A stretch of DNA of 61,920 nt from Cytophagales bacterium (GTDB lineage: Bacteria > Bacteroidota > Bacteroidia > Cytophagales > Thermoflexibacteraceae). A program made the position numbers and the translations under genes. Below, piece after piece: positions 42,570-51,388 of this stretch. Under the pieces are notes generated by a model. The model saw only the letters and a list, made by a program, of their open reading frames with translations, was not told the DNA's origin and ran no database searches. Every line of letters begins with the position of its first letter. The first letter of the stretch is position 1. The DNA is taken from positions 1 to 61,920 of the forward strand of contig REAZ01000025.1 in the NCBI GenBank assembly GCA_004294445.1. The letters are read 5' to 3'.

Positions 42570-44155
42570 TGATGAATATACCTAAACATTGGATTATAAC
42601 AACAATAGGCGAGGTTTGTACTAAACCCCAATATGGCTGGACTTCAAAATCCACCGTAAAGGGAGAGTTTGCTTATGTTCGTATAACTGATATAAAAAAT
42701 AATAAAATAGATTGGCAAACAGTACCTTTTGCAACAGATTTGCCTTCTGATATTCAAAGTTTTTTAATTGAAAAAAATGATATTTTAATTGCCCGTTCTG
42801 GCTCTGTTGGTTTAAGTGTTTTGGTTTGCGAAGTTCCTAAAAAATCGTTTTTTGCGTCTTATCTTATACGATTTAAACCAATTATTGTAAATCCAAAATA
42901 TGTAAATTACTTCCTTAAATCTGAAATGTTTTGGGAGGCTATTGTGGAAAATGTATCTGGTAATTCTATACCTAACATTAATGCAACAAAATTAGCAAAT
43001 ATTGCTATTCCATTACCACCACTTTCTGAACAAAACGCCATTGTAGAGAAATTGGATTTGATTTTTACAGATTTAGAAACTGCTCGTAAAAAATTAGCAA
43101 AAATACCAAAATACTTAGCTAAATTTCGTCAAGCTGTGTTGCAAAGGGCTGTTTCTGGGGAATTGACAGAGGAATGGAGAGAGAAAAATAAGATAAAGTT
43201 ATCTGAAAAAATAAATTTGGCACAAATTAGTGATGCTTTATCATTTCAAGATGGTTTCTCATCAGGTAAATGGAACGAAAAAGGTAAAGGGTATATGCAC
43301 ATAAGACCTTTTAATATCAAAGATGATAAGTTTAATTTTGATGCCGTAAAATCTGTTGATATTGACAATAATAATTTACCTTTTATCAAAGAAGGTGATA
43401 TTATCTTTAATAATACAAATAGCTTAGAACTTGTTGGTAAAAGTGCATTGTGGAATTTTAAAGATAAAAGTGCAACATTATCAAATCATATGACCATAAT
43501 TAGAGTGAAAGATAATACTGTAATTAAAAACAATTATTTTATCATACTTCTACAAAGTCTATTTCAAAGTGGTTATTTTAAGAGTGTTGCTAAAACTTAC
43601 GTAAATCAAGCAAATATTAGTAATGATATTTTACTTGCAATTAATGTTATAATTCCTTCTATTACCGAACAAACCGAAATAGTCTGCCAAGTAGAATTAT
43701 TATTAGCTATTGCAGACAAAGTGCAAGCCAATTATGAAACTGCAATAGACAATTTTAATAAATTGGAAAAGTCTATTTTGCGACAGGCTTTTAGTGGCGA
43801 ATTGGTAGCAGCAGCACCGCAAACAGAGAGTTTAGAAAGTCTTTTGGAGAAAATTAGGGAAGAAAAAGAGAAATTGGAGAGAGAAAAGAAAGAGTATTTA
43901 AAATCAAATTCAAAACAACGAACTGATATGAAAAATAAAATTAAAAATGTATCTAAATTAGATATAGCGGAAGTTTTGAAACAAGAAAATAATCCAATGT
44001 CTGCAACAGAAATTTGGGAAGCCTCAAAATATAAAGGCAATATTGATGCTTTTTATGCAGACCTAAAAAATAAAAATGCAGACAAAACCATTACTTGGGA
44101 ACTTGTCAATGAAGATAGTGAAAAACCTGAAAGTATAATTTCTTTAAACAACTAA
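42569..44155 (+). CDS. hsdS: Type I restriction-modification specificity subunit with C-terminal extension
   Basis: A 528-residue DNA-recognition subunit. Two target-recognition domains (about residues 5-150 and 215-375) each precede a conserved helix (PLPPLSEQNAIVEKLDLIF and PSITEQTEIVCQVELLLAI), the usual HsdS duplication. Both repeat the end motif RQAVLQRAVSGEL / RQAFSGELV. Normal proteins end near residue 430. Here about 95 more residues follow: a charged coiled coil (EEKEKLEREKKEYLKSN) and a winged-helix-like segment (LDIAEVLKQENNPMSATEIWEASKYKG). The extra domain could contact the ATPase or nuclease encoded next. Confidence 0.9.
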   Translation: MMNIPKHWIITTIGEVCTKPQYGWTSKSTVKGEFAYVRITDIKNNKIDWQTVPFATDLPSDIQSFLIEKNDILIARSGSVGLSVLVCEVPKKSFFASYLIRFKPIIVNPKYVNYFLKSEMFWEAIVENVSGNSIPNINATKLANIAIPLPPLSEQNAIVEKLDLIFTDLETARKKLAKIPKYLAKFRQAVLQRAVSGELTEEWREKNKIKLSEKINLAQISDALSFQDGFSSGKWNEKGKGYMHIRPFNIKDDKFNFDAVKSVDIDNNNLPFIKEGDIIFNNTNSLELVGKSALWNFKDKSATLSNHMTIIRVKDNTVIKNNYFIILLQSLFQSGYFKSVAKTYVNQANISNDILLAINVIIPSITEQTEIVCQVELLLAIADKVQANYETAIDNFNKLEKSILRQAFSGELVAAAPQTESLESLLEKIREEKEKLEREKKEYLKSNSKQRTDMKNKIKNVSKLDIAEVLKQENNPMSATEIWEASKYKGNIDAFYADLKNKNADKTITWELVNEDSEKPESIISLNN

Positions 44156-44161
44156 AAGATA

Positions 44162-45754
44162 ATGAAAATTACCGAAGTTTATATTGAAAATTTTAAAAAC
44201 CTTGATAAGTTTCATATTTATCTTACAGATGATGAAAATCTTAACAAAATGGTTATGGTTGGGCAAAATGGTGCAGGAAAATCTAATTTTCTGGAAGCAT
44301 TGGTATTAATTTTTAGAGATTTATTATATGACGAAAATACGCCGCCATTTAAATATGCTATCAAATATATTTGTAGTGATAAAAAAATAGAAATATCAGC
44401 AAATCCTGATAATGCTAAAAATAAATATAAGATTGTCATTAATGGTGCTGAGCTAAAATCAAAAACAACATTTAATAAAAGGCATAAAGTAGAAAATTTA
44501 TTGCCTCGTTATGTCTTTGCTTATTATTCAGGATTTAGCAACCGTTTAGAAGAACATTTTGATAAATCACAAAATAAATTTTATGATGATTTATTAGCAG
44601 GGAAAGATGAACCTTTCCGTCCTCTTTTTTATGCACAACCTGTGCATAGCAATTTTGTATTGTTGGCATTTTATGCTTTTCAGGATAAAGAAACAAGACT
44701 TTTTTTAGAAAATCATTTAAACATTGTAGGACTTGAATCTGCTTTATTTGTCATCAAAGAACCAAATTGGCACAAAGGAAAGAAAAGAGAAGAAGGCAAT
44801 ATTAAGTTTTGGTATTCAAAGGGATTTGTTTCAACATTTTTAGACCATTTGTTCAAAAAATCATTAGCACCTATCAAACATACAATAGAAATCAGAACAG
44901 ATTTTCGTCACAAACCAACACCTACAGAATGTTGGTATTTATATCTCGAAAGTCAAGAAAAATTAGAAGAATTAGCTTCTGAATATACGTCGAATGTTGA
45001 TTTTTTTAAGGCTTTGGAAAGTACCTATATTTCTGATTTAATTCACGAAACACGCATTAAAGTAAGAAAAAAAGATGCTGCGGGTAATATTACTTTTAAG
45101 GAATTAAGCGAAGGAGAACAACAGTTATTAATGGTGTTGGGTTTATTAAAATTCACTAAAAATGAAGAATCATTGTTTTTACTTGATGAACCTGATACTC
45201 ACCTAAACCCACTTTGGGAGTATAAATATTTGGATTTATTAGATAAGGTTGTGGGAGATTACAAAAATAGTCAAATGATAATGTCGACACACCACGCTTT
45301 GACTATTGGAAGTTTAGAAAAAGAGCAAATCCGAGTGTTTTTCCGAAAAGATGGCAAAATAGATAACTATATGCCACATATAAATCCAAAAGGAATGAGT
45401 ATTGACGGTATTCTGACGAGTGATATTTTTGGCTTGACTACAACTATTGATAAAGATACTTACGAAGAAATTTTGAAACGTAGGCGTTTGTTTTCAAAAA
45501 AATTAGATTTGGAAAAGAAAGGCGAAAGTCTTAGCAAAGAAGAAGCCCAAGAATTACAACGAATAACCGAAGAAATGGGTACAAAATCAATGCCTTATCA
45601 CGACCCTTTGTTCTGGGATTTTATTGCTGCAATGAAAGAATCTGATTATGATGTTTATAAAATTACAGAACCACTTTCAGAGGAAAATAAGCAGGAAAGG
45701 CTAAAAAAAGCAAAAGAAGCATACGAAAAAGCAAAAAAACAGCGTGGACTATGA
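44162..45754 (+). CDS. AAA/ABC-type ATPase, PtuA-like (Septu)
   Basis: A 530-residue SMC/RecF-type ATPase. Walker A GQNGAGKSN is at residues 34-42 (Lys40); the ABC signature LSEGEQQLLMVLGLL precedes Walker B LFLLDEPDTHLNP (Asp342, Glu343) and the H-loop STHHAL (His377). Between them lies a mostly helical insert. The C-terminal 120 residues are charged and contain HDPLFWDFIAAM. Size and the following HNH gene match the PtuA-PtuB pair of Septu, where the ATPase controls the nuclease. Starts six bases after hsdS. No hsdR-type helicase domain is present. Confidence 0.85.
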   Translation: MKITEVYIENFKNLDKFHIYLTDDENLNKMVMVGQNGAGKSNFLEALVLIFRDLLYDENTPPFKYAIKYICSDKKIEISANPDNAKNKYKIVINGAELKSKTTFNKRHKVENLLPRYVFAYYSGFSNRLEEHFDKSQNKFYDDLLAGKDEPFRPLFYAQPVHSNFVLLAFYAFQDKETRLFLENHLNIVGLESALFVIKEPNWHKGKKREEGNIKFWYSKGFVSTFLDHLFKKSLAPIKHTIEIRTDFRHKPTPTECWYLYLESQEKLEELASEYTSNVDFFKALESTYISDLIHETRIKVRKKDAAGNITFKELSEGEQQLLMVLGLLKFTKNEESLFLLDEPDTHLNPLWEYKYLDLLDKVVGDYKNSQMIMSTHHALTIGSLEKEQIRVFFRKDGKIDNYMPHINPKGMSIDGILTSDIFGLTTTIDKDTYEEILKRRRLFSKKLDLEKKGESLSKEEAQELQRITEEMGTKSMPYHDPLFWDFIAAMKESDYDVYKITEPLSEENKQERLKKAKEAYEKAKKQRGL

Positions 45755-46677
45755 TTTTCATTGATTTAGATAGTTTTACACCAAATGACAAGTGGAAAAA
45801 GAAAGCAATAAAGCATACTAAAAATCTTGTTTCTCTTGACAGCATTGAAAAATGTAAAGACTATATTACTCTAAAAGGTAATTGGAGTAAAATAAAAGGA
45901 GAAATGCTTGCCTTGCCAAATGCAAATAAGTGTTGGTTTTCAGAATCCATAGAAAATGTATCTGAATATCACGTAGAACATTTCAGACCTAAAAAAGAAG
46001 TAATTAAATTTCAGGTTACTATACCTAATCTTGTATTTCAAGAAAAATATCGGACAGACTGGATAAAAGAGAATAAAAATGTAGGTTTAGGTTATTGGTG
46101 GCTTGCTTTTAACTATAAGAACTATCGAATATGTGGAGGTATAATTAATAGTTCTTACAAACGTAACTTCTTCCCAATTAAATTTGATAGTTATTTCATT
46201 GCAGAAAAACATACTGATAATTATGAAAATGAAGAAATTGCACTACTTGACCCTACAAAGAAAAATGACCCTGAATTACTAACTTTTGAATCTGGTGGTA
46301 AAGCTATTGCCACTTATGAATCTGATACAGACTTGTGGAAATATACAAGGGCTGTGGTTTCTATTTTTATTTATGGACTAAATGATATTGATGACCTTAA
46401 AACAGCACGCCAAGAAAAATGGGGGAAATGCCAAAAGAACATTGAAAATGCAAATGAGATATACAATGTTATAAGTGAAGTTTTAATAAAAGGTTTAGAC
46501 TTGGATAATGAAAAAGAGTTTATAATGTTTGAAGCCTTACAAAAGAATTTAGATGAACAGTATAACAATATTCGGGAAGCTATAAACCCAAAATCTGCTT
46601 TTTCTGCTGTTGCAATGGCTTGTTTGAAAACATACGACTACGAATGGATTAAGACAGAAATTTTAAATTTGCCTTAA
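45751..46677 (+). CDS. HNH nuclease, PtuB-like (Septu)
   Basis: A 308-residue protein whose start overlaps the ATPase stop (ATGA). The HNH core is visible: EYHVEHFRPKK with His77, then GYWWLAFNYKNYR with Asn124 and INSSYKRNFFP with Asn133. That core is the type found in PtuB and retron-linked HNH proteins. The zinc-binding CxxC often seen just before the last Asn is missing (only Cys128 remains). The rest is a mixed helical region. It is likely the DNA- or RNA-cutting partner of the ATPase and so the effector of the four-gene locus. Confidence 0.85.
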   Translation: MIFIDLDSFTPNDKWKKKAIKHTKNLVSLDSIEKCKDYITLKGNWSKIKGEMLALPNANKCWFSESIENVSEYHVEHFRPKKEVIKFQVTIPNLVFQEKYRTDWIKENKNVGLGYWWLAFNYKNYRICGGIINSSYKRNFFPIKFDSYFIAEKHTDNYENEEIALLDPTKKNDPELLTFESGGKAIATYESDTDLWKYTRAVVSIFIYGLNDIDDLKTARQEKWGKCQKNIENANEIYNVISEVLIKGLDLDNEKEFIMFEALQKNLDEQYNNIREAINPKSAFSAVAMACLKTYDYEWIKTEILNLP

Positions 46678-46751
46678 AATATAAATGCCTCATATTCCTC
46701 CCTTAGCAGGTGTTAGCGAAGTTCATCAGCAGGGCAAAAAATAAACCTATC

Positions 46752-46794
46752 AAAACGCTGTTAGTGGTCTTCAGACCCTAACAGTCGTTTTTTT
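46752..46794 (+). repeat. Right copy of the 43-base terminator direct repeat
   Basis: Identical over 43 bases to 40801-40843. It ends the island operon on the plus strand and lies five bases from the sufS stop. The two copies are in direct orientation 5,951 bases apart. Confidence 0.9.
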
Positions 46795-46798
46795 GATA

Positions 46799-48025
46799 CT
46801 AACTCATCATCTGTATCGCCTTTGCCAACTCTCTCACAAAAATATCTACTTCTTCTTTGGTGTTATAGACTGCAAATGAGGCTCTTGCGGTTCCGCTGAT
46901 GCCAAATCTGCTCATGAGCGGCATCGTGCAGTGCGTACCTGTGCGGACAGCTATTCCGTTTGCGTCGAGCATCATGCCCAAGTCAAAGTGATGCACACCT
47001 TCGGCTACAAAGGAAATTACGCCTACTTTTTCTTTGGCAGTGCCTATGATGGTTAGTTTGGGAATTTCTTGCATTTTCTCTGTGGCGTAGGTAAGTAGCT
47101 CATGCTCGTGCTGTGCTATGTTTGCCTTGCCCAATTTTTCTACATACCCTATCGCATATTTGAGGGCAACTACGTCAGCGATATTGGGTGTTCCCGCCTC
47201 AAATTTGTAGGGCAGGCTATTGTAGGTTGTTTTCTCAAAACTCACTTCTTTAATCATCTCGCCACCGCCCAAAAAAGGAGGCATACTTTCCAAAATTTCC
47301 TTTTTCCCGTATAAAATACCAATTCCTGTAGTGCCGTAAACCTTATGTGCGGAAAATACAAAAAAATCACAGTCCAAATCCTGCACGTCTGTATCGAGGT
47401 GCGAAACAGCCTGCGCCCCATCTATCAGTACCAAAGCACCTACTTTGCGCGCCATTTTAATCATTTCCTTGACGGGATTGATAGTGCCGAGTGCGTTGGA
47501 AACATAGACAACTGAAACAAATTTGGTGCGGGGGTTTAACATTTTTTCGTATTCGTCCATGAGCAGTTCGCCTTGCTCATTGATGGGAATGATGCGGAGT
47601 TTTGCACCTGTTTGCTCGCAAAGCATTTGCCAAGGAACGATATTGGCGTGATGCTCTAAAGTGCTGATAATGATTTCATCACCCTCTTTGATAAATTTCC
47701 TGCCATACGAACTTGCTACCAAGTTAATGCCTTCGGTCGTCCCTTTGGTAATGACGACTTCTTCCAAAGATGCGGCATTGATAAAACGGCGGGCTGCTTC
47801 CCTGCTTTCCTCAAAGGCAGTAGTGGCTTTGTCTGCCAAAAAATGCACACCCCTGTGTACATTGGAGTTATAGCCTGTGTAGTAGTCTGTGAGTGCATTA
47901 ATTACTTGTAGCGGTTTCTGAGAAGTGGCTGCATTATCAAAATAGACCAAAGGCTTTCCATGCACCGTTTGGGAGAGAATGGGAAAGTCTTGCCTAATTT
48001 GTACTATATCTAACTTAGTTGTCAT
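46799..48025 (-). CDS. sufS: Cysteine desulfurase SufS
   Basis: A 408-residue pyridoxal-phosphate enzyme (class V aminotransferase fold) that removes sulfur from cysteine for iron-sulfur cluster assembly. The cofactor Lys228 is in FSAHKVYG; His126 lies in LEHHANIVPW; the reactive Cys366 is in RTGTHCTMPL. The N-terminus reads LVYFDNAATSQKP and VHRGVHFLADKATTA, the SufS/CsdA pattern. Length fits. No other suf gene is adjacent, so it may serve a remote suf operon. ATG start; 400-base spacer upstream. Confidence 0.93.
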   Translation of the reverse strand: MTTKLDIVQIRQDFPILSQTVHGKPLVYFDNAATSQKPLQVINALTDYYTGYNSNVHRGVHFLADKATTAFEESREAARRFINAASLEEVVITKGTTEGINLVASSYGRKFIKEGDEIIISTLEHHANIVPWQMLCEQTGAKLRIIPINEQGELLMDEYEKMLNPRTKFVSVVYVSNALGTINPVKEMIKMARKVGALVLIDGAQAVSHLDTDVQDLDCDFFVFSAHKVYGTTGIGILYGKKEILESMPPFLGGGEMIKEVSFEKTTYNSLPYKFEAGTPNIADVVALKYAIGYVEKLGKANIAQHEHELLTYATEKMQEIPKLTIIGTAKEKVGVISFVAEGVHHFDLGMMLDANGIAVRTGTHCTMPLMSRFGISGTARASFAVYNTKEEVDIFVRELAKAIQMMS

Positions 48026-48426
48026 AGTTTTTTATTTAGAATGATTTTAAATAAAACTGAAAGATAGGGAAAAAAGTTTGAAACTATCAAATTATCAGCA
48101 ATAGGTTGGCAAGTAAGTAATTATTTTTTATCGTTTTTGTTAAGGGCTGAAAAATAAAGAATATATACTTTCTGCTCAAAGTAAGTAAAAAAAATATCCT
48201 GCCGTTAAGTTTTTGATTTATTTCTTAAAAAAACAACTTAAAAAAACAGGCTAATTTTTGAAAAATATATTTTCAAAAAATCATAAACAACTGATAATCA
48301 ATTAATTTTTCATTATAATTTGAACAAATACATCTTTTTTTTAGTTATGATTTTGTTACTTTGTAGTGAGTTCTAACCAAGCTCACAACCTTTTTCTCTT
48401 AATAATAAACAACGCATTTTATAGAC
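48026..48426. other. Divergent 400-base AT-rich spacer
   Basis: Contains a palindrome at 48255-48279 (TTTTTGAAAA and TTTTCAAAAA) and no reading frame of note. Promoters for sufS and the secreted 48427 gene should lie here. Nothing else seen. Confidence 0.5.
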
Positions 48427-49086
48427 ATGAAGACAAATATCTGTAAGCTATTGCTTTTGATACTGATTGTTTGTTTACCTCAATTTGTATCGTCCCAAAA
48501 ATATCTGTTCTCAAAAAATTATTGGCATCAGGGGGAAATTACACTCCGCAACGGTCAAGTCCTTAAAGGGCTTATCAAATATCATTTAGACTATAATTTA
48601 GTAGAACTAAAAACAGGTGAGGAGCAACTTACCAAAACATTTGGGAGTGTTCAGGTAGCCAATTTCTCCATTTTCGATACACTCACGAAGGTAGGGCGCA
48701 CTTTCTACGCACTCCAAAGCAAAACCCTTTCGGGCTATTCTCCTTACCTCTTTTTCGAACTCATAGATTCAGGGGATTTTGAGATACTCACAAGGGAAGA
48801 TATTGTAAAAAAACCGCATAACAAGGGCTTAGACCTCAAAGGGACGGGCAAGTATGATTTGGTATTAGAAGATGATTTTTACTTTTTGGATACAGACAGC
48901 AAAGTGAGAAGTTGCGGGAAAGTACAAGAACTTGTTAGCTTGATGGATATTCCCGCAACAGACCTTAAAAAATATATCAAAACAAATAAGATAGATTTGC
49001 GACAAAGGACTGATTTCATGACACTTATTAATCACTTTGGCATATACGCTAAAAAATTTGCAGCAAAACAGAGTCTTGGTCAGTAG
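48427..49086 (+). CDS. Uncharacterised exported protein
   Basis: A 219-residue protein with a signal peptide (cleavage after about QFVSSQK). The body has a beta-rich part (WHQGEITLRNGQVLKGLIKYHLDYNLVEL, then VQVANFSIFDTL) and a helical end (DIPATDLKKYIKTNKIDLRQRTD). This is a recurring Cytophagales family to my recollection, with no known function. The stop lies inside the convergent hydrolase gene (seven-base overlap). I give no role. Confidence 0.72.
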   Translation: MKTNICKLLLLILIVCLPQFVSSQKYLFSKNYWHQGEITLRNGQVLKGLIKYHLDYNLVELKTGEEQLTKTFGSVQVANFSIFDTLTKVGRTFYALQSKTLSGYSPYLFFELIDSGDFEILTREDIVKKPHNKGLDLKGTGKYDLVLEDDFYFLDTDSKVRSCGKVQELVSLMDIPATDLKKYIKTNKIDLRQRTDFMTLINHFGIYAKKFAAKQSLGQ

Positions 49087-49871
49087 TTGGCAAGGAAGTT
49101 TTCTATCGCCTTGTTTATCTGCATAGGCTCCTCTACCGAAGAGGAATGTCCTGCGTTTTTAATAAGAATAAATTTTGAGTTTTTAATCTGGCTATGAAGG
49201 CGTTGCGACTTTTCGGGGACAGTGGCTACGTCTTCATCTCCCACCAAAATAAGAGTTGGTACGTTTATCTTGCTTACCTCATCAAATACGCTTTGTCGTG
49301 TTATCACTCCCGTTACGGCTTTGGTAATTGTTTTCTTGTTGCTTTGTAGTTTTTCTGTCCATTCCTTTCTTAGCTTGCTGCGGCTACTGTCCGTCATAAA
49401 AGTTTTCCCAAACATAATTGGCATTACTTTGCTTGTTACTGACTTCACGCCAAAAAGCCCAACGATGGTGTTGAGGATTTTGTATTTGAAGGCGAAAGGC
49501 TCTGCATCGGCTGTAGTTTCCATCAAAATTACACTTTTGAGCAAGTCGGGGCGGCGTGCGGCAATTCTCATGCCTACAAAGCCCCCCATAGATAAGCCAG
49601 CAAAATGGCAGGGGGCAATTTTAAGCCCTTCTATGAGGGCTACTGCATCCTGATAGACCGTTTCCATGTCGTAGCCTGTGGGTGTAACTTCGCTTTTGCC
49701 CTGCCCACGGTGGTCATAGGTGATGCAGGTGTAGCGGTCTTGAAAGTATTTGACCTGCTCGGCAAACATTTCGCCACTCCAAAGCAAGCCATGTGAAAAA
49801 ACTATAATTTCTTTTCCATTTCCCGTAATTTCGTAGTGCAGATTTGCTCCGTTTGCGTTGATGATTGGCAT
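49080..49871 (-). CDS. Alpha/beta hydrolase, enol-lactonase or esterase-like
   Basis: A 263-residue cytosolic enzyme. The nucleophile elbow is GLSMGG (Ser94); VFSHGLLWSGEMF gives the oxyanion loop, and GDEDVATVPEKS and NAGHSSSVEEP hold the acid and His of the triad. DHRGQGKSE follows the fold. It resembles 3-oxoadipate enol-lactonase and related esterases, but no beta-ketoadipate genes are adjacent, so the substrate is not known. Single gene, converging with the 48427 gene. Confidence 0.82.
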   Translation of the reverse strand: MPIINANGANLHYEITGNGKEIIVFSHGLLWSGEMFAEQVKYFQDRYTCITYDHRGQGKSEVTPTGYDMETVYQDAVALIEGLKIAPCHFAGLSMGGFVGMRIAARRPDLLKSVILMETTADAEPFAFKYKILNTIVGLFGVKSVTSKVMPIMFGKTFMTDSSRSKLRKEWTEKLQSNKKTITKAVTGVITRQSVFDEVSKINVPTLILVGDEDVATVPEKSQRLHSQIKNSKFILIKNAGHSSSVEEPMQINKAIENFLANY

Positions 49872-49990
49872 GAGTTTATTTATTAGTTGTTAATTATTTA
49901 CTTTTAGGTATGTTTTCTTTTGAACAAATTTAGGGATTTTTTTGGTAGAAATTATAAATTCGGCAAATGAATAATAGAGCCGAAAAAGCC

Positions 49991-50027
49991 CCTCTCCCCA
50001 AAACAACTATTTTGCTTTGGGGAGAGG
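49991..50027 (-). terminator. Terminator of the MORN/DUF885/GH109-like operon
   Basis: CCTCTCCCCAAA at 49991-50002 pairs with TTTGGGGAGAGG at 50016-50027, followed on the minus strand by a T run. It lies after the 50049 stop. Confidence 0.85.
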
Positions 50028-50048
50028 TAGCATAGATTGTCATTAATT

Positions 50049-51386
50049 TTAGTATTCATCACCAAAAGCAAAAACAGGCTTTCTCAAAAACCATTTTCCA
50101 CGCGTGAAATCGGGGAAAAGTTGCGGTGTGCCTCCCTGCGAAATAGACTGTTCCGATAGGTGGCTAATTACGCTCCACGCTGCGGCATCATACGCATCGA
50201 GTGGCGTAGGGAGTTTTCGCTTTGCTGCTTCTACAAAAGCGTGCATCACGAAGAAATCCATGCCTCCATGCCCAGAGCCTTCCGCCTTATCTTGGTATTT
50301 TTTCCAAAGTGGGTGGTCGTACTCTTTGATGTATTTGGCAGATTCTTCCCATTTGTGCGGCTGGCTTTTGCCCTCTATGTAGATAGTATTTCCATCATTT
50401 TGCCAAAGTCCTTTTGTGCCTTGTACCCTGAAACCCAGAGAGTAAGGTCTTGGCAGGTTAGTATCATGCGTAATCAAAATCGTTTCTCCATTAAAAGTAG
50501 TTACCAACGTGCTTACTACATCGCCGAGTTTAAATTCTACTTTTGCGTTTGGGTGGTCTGCGCCGCCTTTTTCTATGATGTAGTTATGCAGTCCTCTTGC
50601 TTTTGTAGCTGTGGAAACCAAAGACACAAAGCGATTTCCACGATTGATATTCAGATAGTTGGCGATGGGGCCTATGCCATGCGTTGGGTACAAATCTCCA
50701 TTTCTATACACAGAATGTGCGGTTCGCCAATGTGCTTCGTGTATGCCTTTTTCGCCAAATTCGGCATTAGGTTCAAATTTCACACCCCTCAAGTCGTGCT
50801 GATAGCCACACTGACAGTGGATTAGCTCGCCAAACATTCCCTGCCTTGCCATGTTTAGTACCGCCATTACGTCCCTGCGGTAGCATACGTTTTCCAAAAT
50901 CATGCAGGGCATACCCGTAGCTTCGGAAGTGTTTACCAAGTCCCAACATTCCTCGATGGTATTTGCTGCGGAAACTTCTACGCCTGCGTATTTTCCTGCT
51001 TTCATGGTAGCTACTGCCATTGGCGTGTGCCATTCCCAAGGCGTGGCTATGATTACCGCATCTAAGTCGTTGCGTTCCAACATCTTGAGGTAGGCAAACT
51101 CGCCTTGTGAATATGATTCGGGCTTTTTCATGCCTTTTTTTGTAATCATGTCTTCGGCTATCTTGATTCGCTCAGGGTCTATGTCGCAAATGGCGGGAAT
51201 GACCACATCATCACGATAAAGTGCATTTTCTAAGTGATTTGTGCCTCGCAAACCTACACCAATAAAGCCTAATCGCACTTTTTTATCTGCAAATTCTTTG
51301 TCGGTAGTTTCGGCAAAAGTGGAGGAAAGCGTAGAAACGCCCAAGCCTACAGCTGCATTTGTTTTAAGGAAATCTCGTCTTTTCAT
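50049..51386 (-). CDS. Exported Gfo/Idh/MocA oxidoreductase-fold glycosidase (GH109-like)
   Basis: A 445-residue protein with a twin-arginine signal (MKRRDFLKTNAAVG). The Rossmann motif LGFIGVGLRGTNH (about residues 39-51) binds NAD. The body follows the GH109 pattern: VYRNGDLYPTHGIGPIANYLNINRGNRF and GLHNYIIEKGG. GH109 enzymes remove alpha-N-acetylgalactosamine by an NAD-dependent mechanism. Catalytic residues cannot be confirmed by reading. Last gene of a three-gene operon; the gap to DUF885 is two bases. Confidence 0.82.
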   Translation of the reverse strand: MKRRDFLKTNAAVGLGVSTLSSTFAETTDKEFADKKVRLGFIGVGLRGTNHLENALYRDDVVIPAICDIDPERIKIAEDMITKKGMKKPESYSQGEFAYLKMLERNDLDAVIIATPWEWHTPMAVATMKAGKYAGVEVSAANTIEECWDLVNTSEATGMPCMILENVCYRRDVMAVLNMARQGMFGELIHCQCGYQHDLRGVKFEPNAEFGEKGIHEAHWRTAHSVYRNGDLYPTHGIGPIANYLNINRGNRFVSLVSTATKARGLHNYIIEKGGADHPNAKVEFKLGDVVSTLVTTFNGETILITHDTNLPRPYSLGFRVQGTKGLWQNDGNTIYIEGKSQPHKWEESAKYIKEYDHPLWKKYQDKAEGSGHGGMDFFVMHAFVEAAKRKLPTPLDAYDAAAWSVISHLSEQSISQGGTPQLFPDFTRGKWFLRKPVFAFGDEY

Positions 51387-51388
51387 AT

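Noticed and set aside
44162..46677. Retron effector interpretation of the ATPase-HNH pair
   Set aside because: No reverse transcriptase frame or retron RNA-like inverted repeat is seen nearby; the pair follows hsdS directly.
41145..46677. Reading the ATPase as an hsdR subunit
   Set aside because: It has ABC-type signature and H-loop motifs and no SF2 helicase or PD-ExK nuclease motifs, which HsdR needs.
48255..48279. Palindrome TTTTTGAAAA / TTTTCAAAAA as an operator
   Set aside because: Simple AT-rich symmetry occurs easily by chance in this spacer and no partner site was found.
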